Shown: positions 13,447-13,717 of the stretch, one piece after another | How positions within the stretch are numbered: the first letter of the stretch is position 1 | Layout of the letters: each line of letters begins with the position of its first letter | From: Alphaproteobacteria bacterium | GTDB lineage: Bacteria > Pseudomonadota > Alphaproteobacteria > SMXP01 | Reading direction: 5' to 3' | NCBI GenBank assembly: GCA_004356335.1 | Contig: SMXP01000149.1 | Location: 1-13,717 of the forward strand | Length of the DNA stretch: 13,717 nucleotides | The notes under the pieces: model-generated | Seen by the model: only the letters and a program-made list of their open reading frames with translations | What the model was told of the DNA's origin: nothing | Database searches by the model: none | Made by a program: the position numbers and the translations under genes

Positions 13447-13717
13447 GCCCGAACCGAAAAGACGGGTGTAACAATCCGAATGGGCGACAAACAAGGACTT
13501 AAAGCACGTTAGCAATTCCGAATAAAGTGAACCTACTCTATATAAAATCAAGTGGAGAAGAATGCCAACATGGCCGCCGACTTCCCGGATTTTCGCCGGC
13601 AAGTTCGCCAACGGGAACAAATGAAAGTGACCCAAGGTAAGGTACGTCCCCTCGCGTCAGCGAAAGTCACGATGGCAATCGTTGAGCCACACCCCGCAGG
13701 ATTATCCCGACATTAGC
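13447..13717. other. right-edge region, mostly non-coding
   Basis: No established gene is visible in these bases. An AT-rich stretch near 13538-13547 (TATATAAAAT) could be a -10 element for rightward reading, with no good -35. One short rightward open frame follows (13570-13716). The promoter of the leftward symporter operon probably also lies here, but was not identified. Confidence 0.45.
13570..13716 (+). CDS. possible 48-residue hypothetical protein
   Basis: ATG at 13570 opens a frame that stops with TAG at 13714-13716. The product is polar and rich in Arg, Gln and Lys (MAADFPDFRRQVRQREQMKV at the N-terminus) with no recognised family. GGAG lies about 13 bases upstream, rather far. An earlier ATG at 13562 in another frame, better placed for that ribosome site, gives only 20 residues. 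It could be real or chance. Confidence 0.22.
   Translation: MAADFPDFRRQVRQREQMKVTQGKVRPLASAKVTMAIVEPHPAGLSRH

Noticed and set aside
13333..13635. 100-codon minus-strand frame upstream of the symporter
   Set aside because: About a third of it is the RIME-like repeat sequence, and there is no recognisable domain.

Overview
This window looks like an alphaproteobacterial chromosome segment, most likely Hyphomicrobiales (Rhizobiales) or a close relative. The main clue is eight copies of a roughly 105-base two-hairpin intergenic repeat that, from memory, matches the RIME1 (Rhizobium-specific intergenic mosaic element) type. The protein families present are also common in that group. No rRNA, CRISPR array, transposase or integrase gene was seen.

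Layout. Bases 1-298 (minus) hold the N-terminal part of a luciferase-like flavin-dependent oxidoreductase that runs off the left edge. After a non-coding stretch come two plus-strand genes for proteins predicted to be exported: an alpha/beta hydrolase with a Sec-type signal and a Cys-bearing N-terminal domain (729-2345), and a thiamine-pyrophosphate enzyme with a twin-arginine signal (2509-4386). They are separated by almost nothing but one long RIME-like repeat. Bases 4387-5447 hold an intact tRNA-Arg(UCG) at 4951-5027, preceded by a decayed copy of its 3' half (4753-4801), which may be an old integration scar. Next are a 49-residue single-span membrane protein (5448-5597) and an MFS transporter with a strongly His-rich C-terminal tail (5898-7283).

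From 13321 down to 7395 everything is on the minus strand. First comes a tight three-gene transport operon: a DASS/SLC13 carboxylate symporter, an ABC ATPase, and a fused ABC permease/substrate-binding protein of the osmoprotectant (QAT) type. Next, past two repeats in tandem, comes a nitrile hydratase operon in the order beta, alpha, accessory protein. The alpha subunit carries the CSLCSC metal-binding motif typical of iron enzymes, while the gene order and small accessory protein are those usual for cobalt enzymes.

How the genes may work together (inference). Nitrile hydratase converts nitriles to amides, the DASS and ABC systems import small carboxylates and probably a quaternary amine or similar solute, and the flavin oxidoreductase, hydrolase and TPP enzyme are scavenging or catabolic families. 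The His-rich transporter converges on the metalloenzyme operon and could handle a metal. The strongest unexplained signal is the repeat family. Its arms co-vary to keep the hairpins paired, it abuts or supplies stop codons, and it fills the gaps inside two apparent operons.
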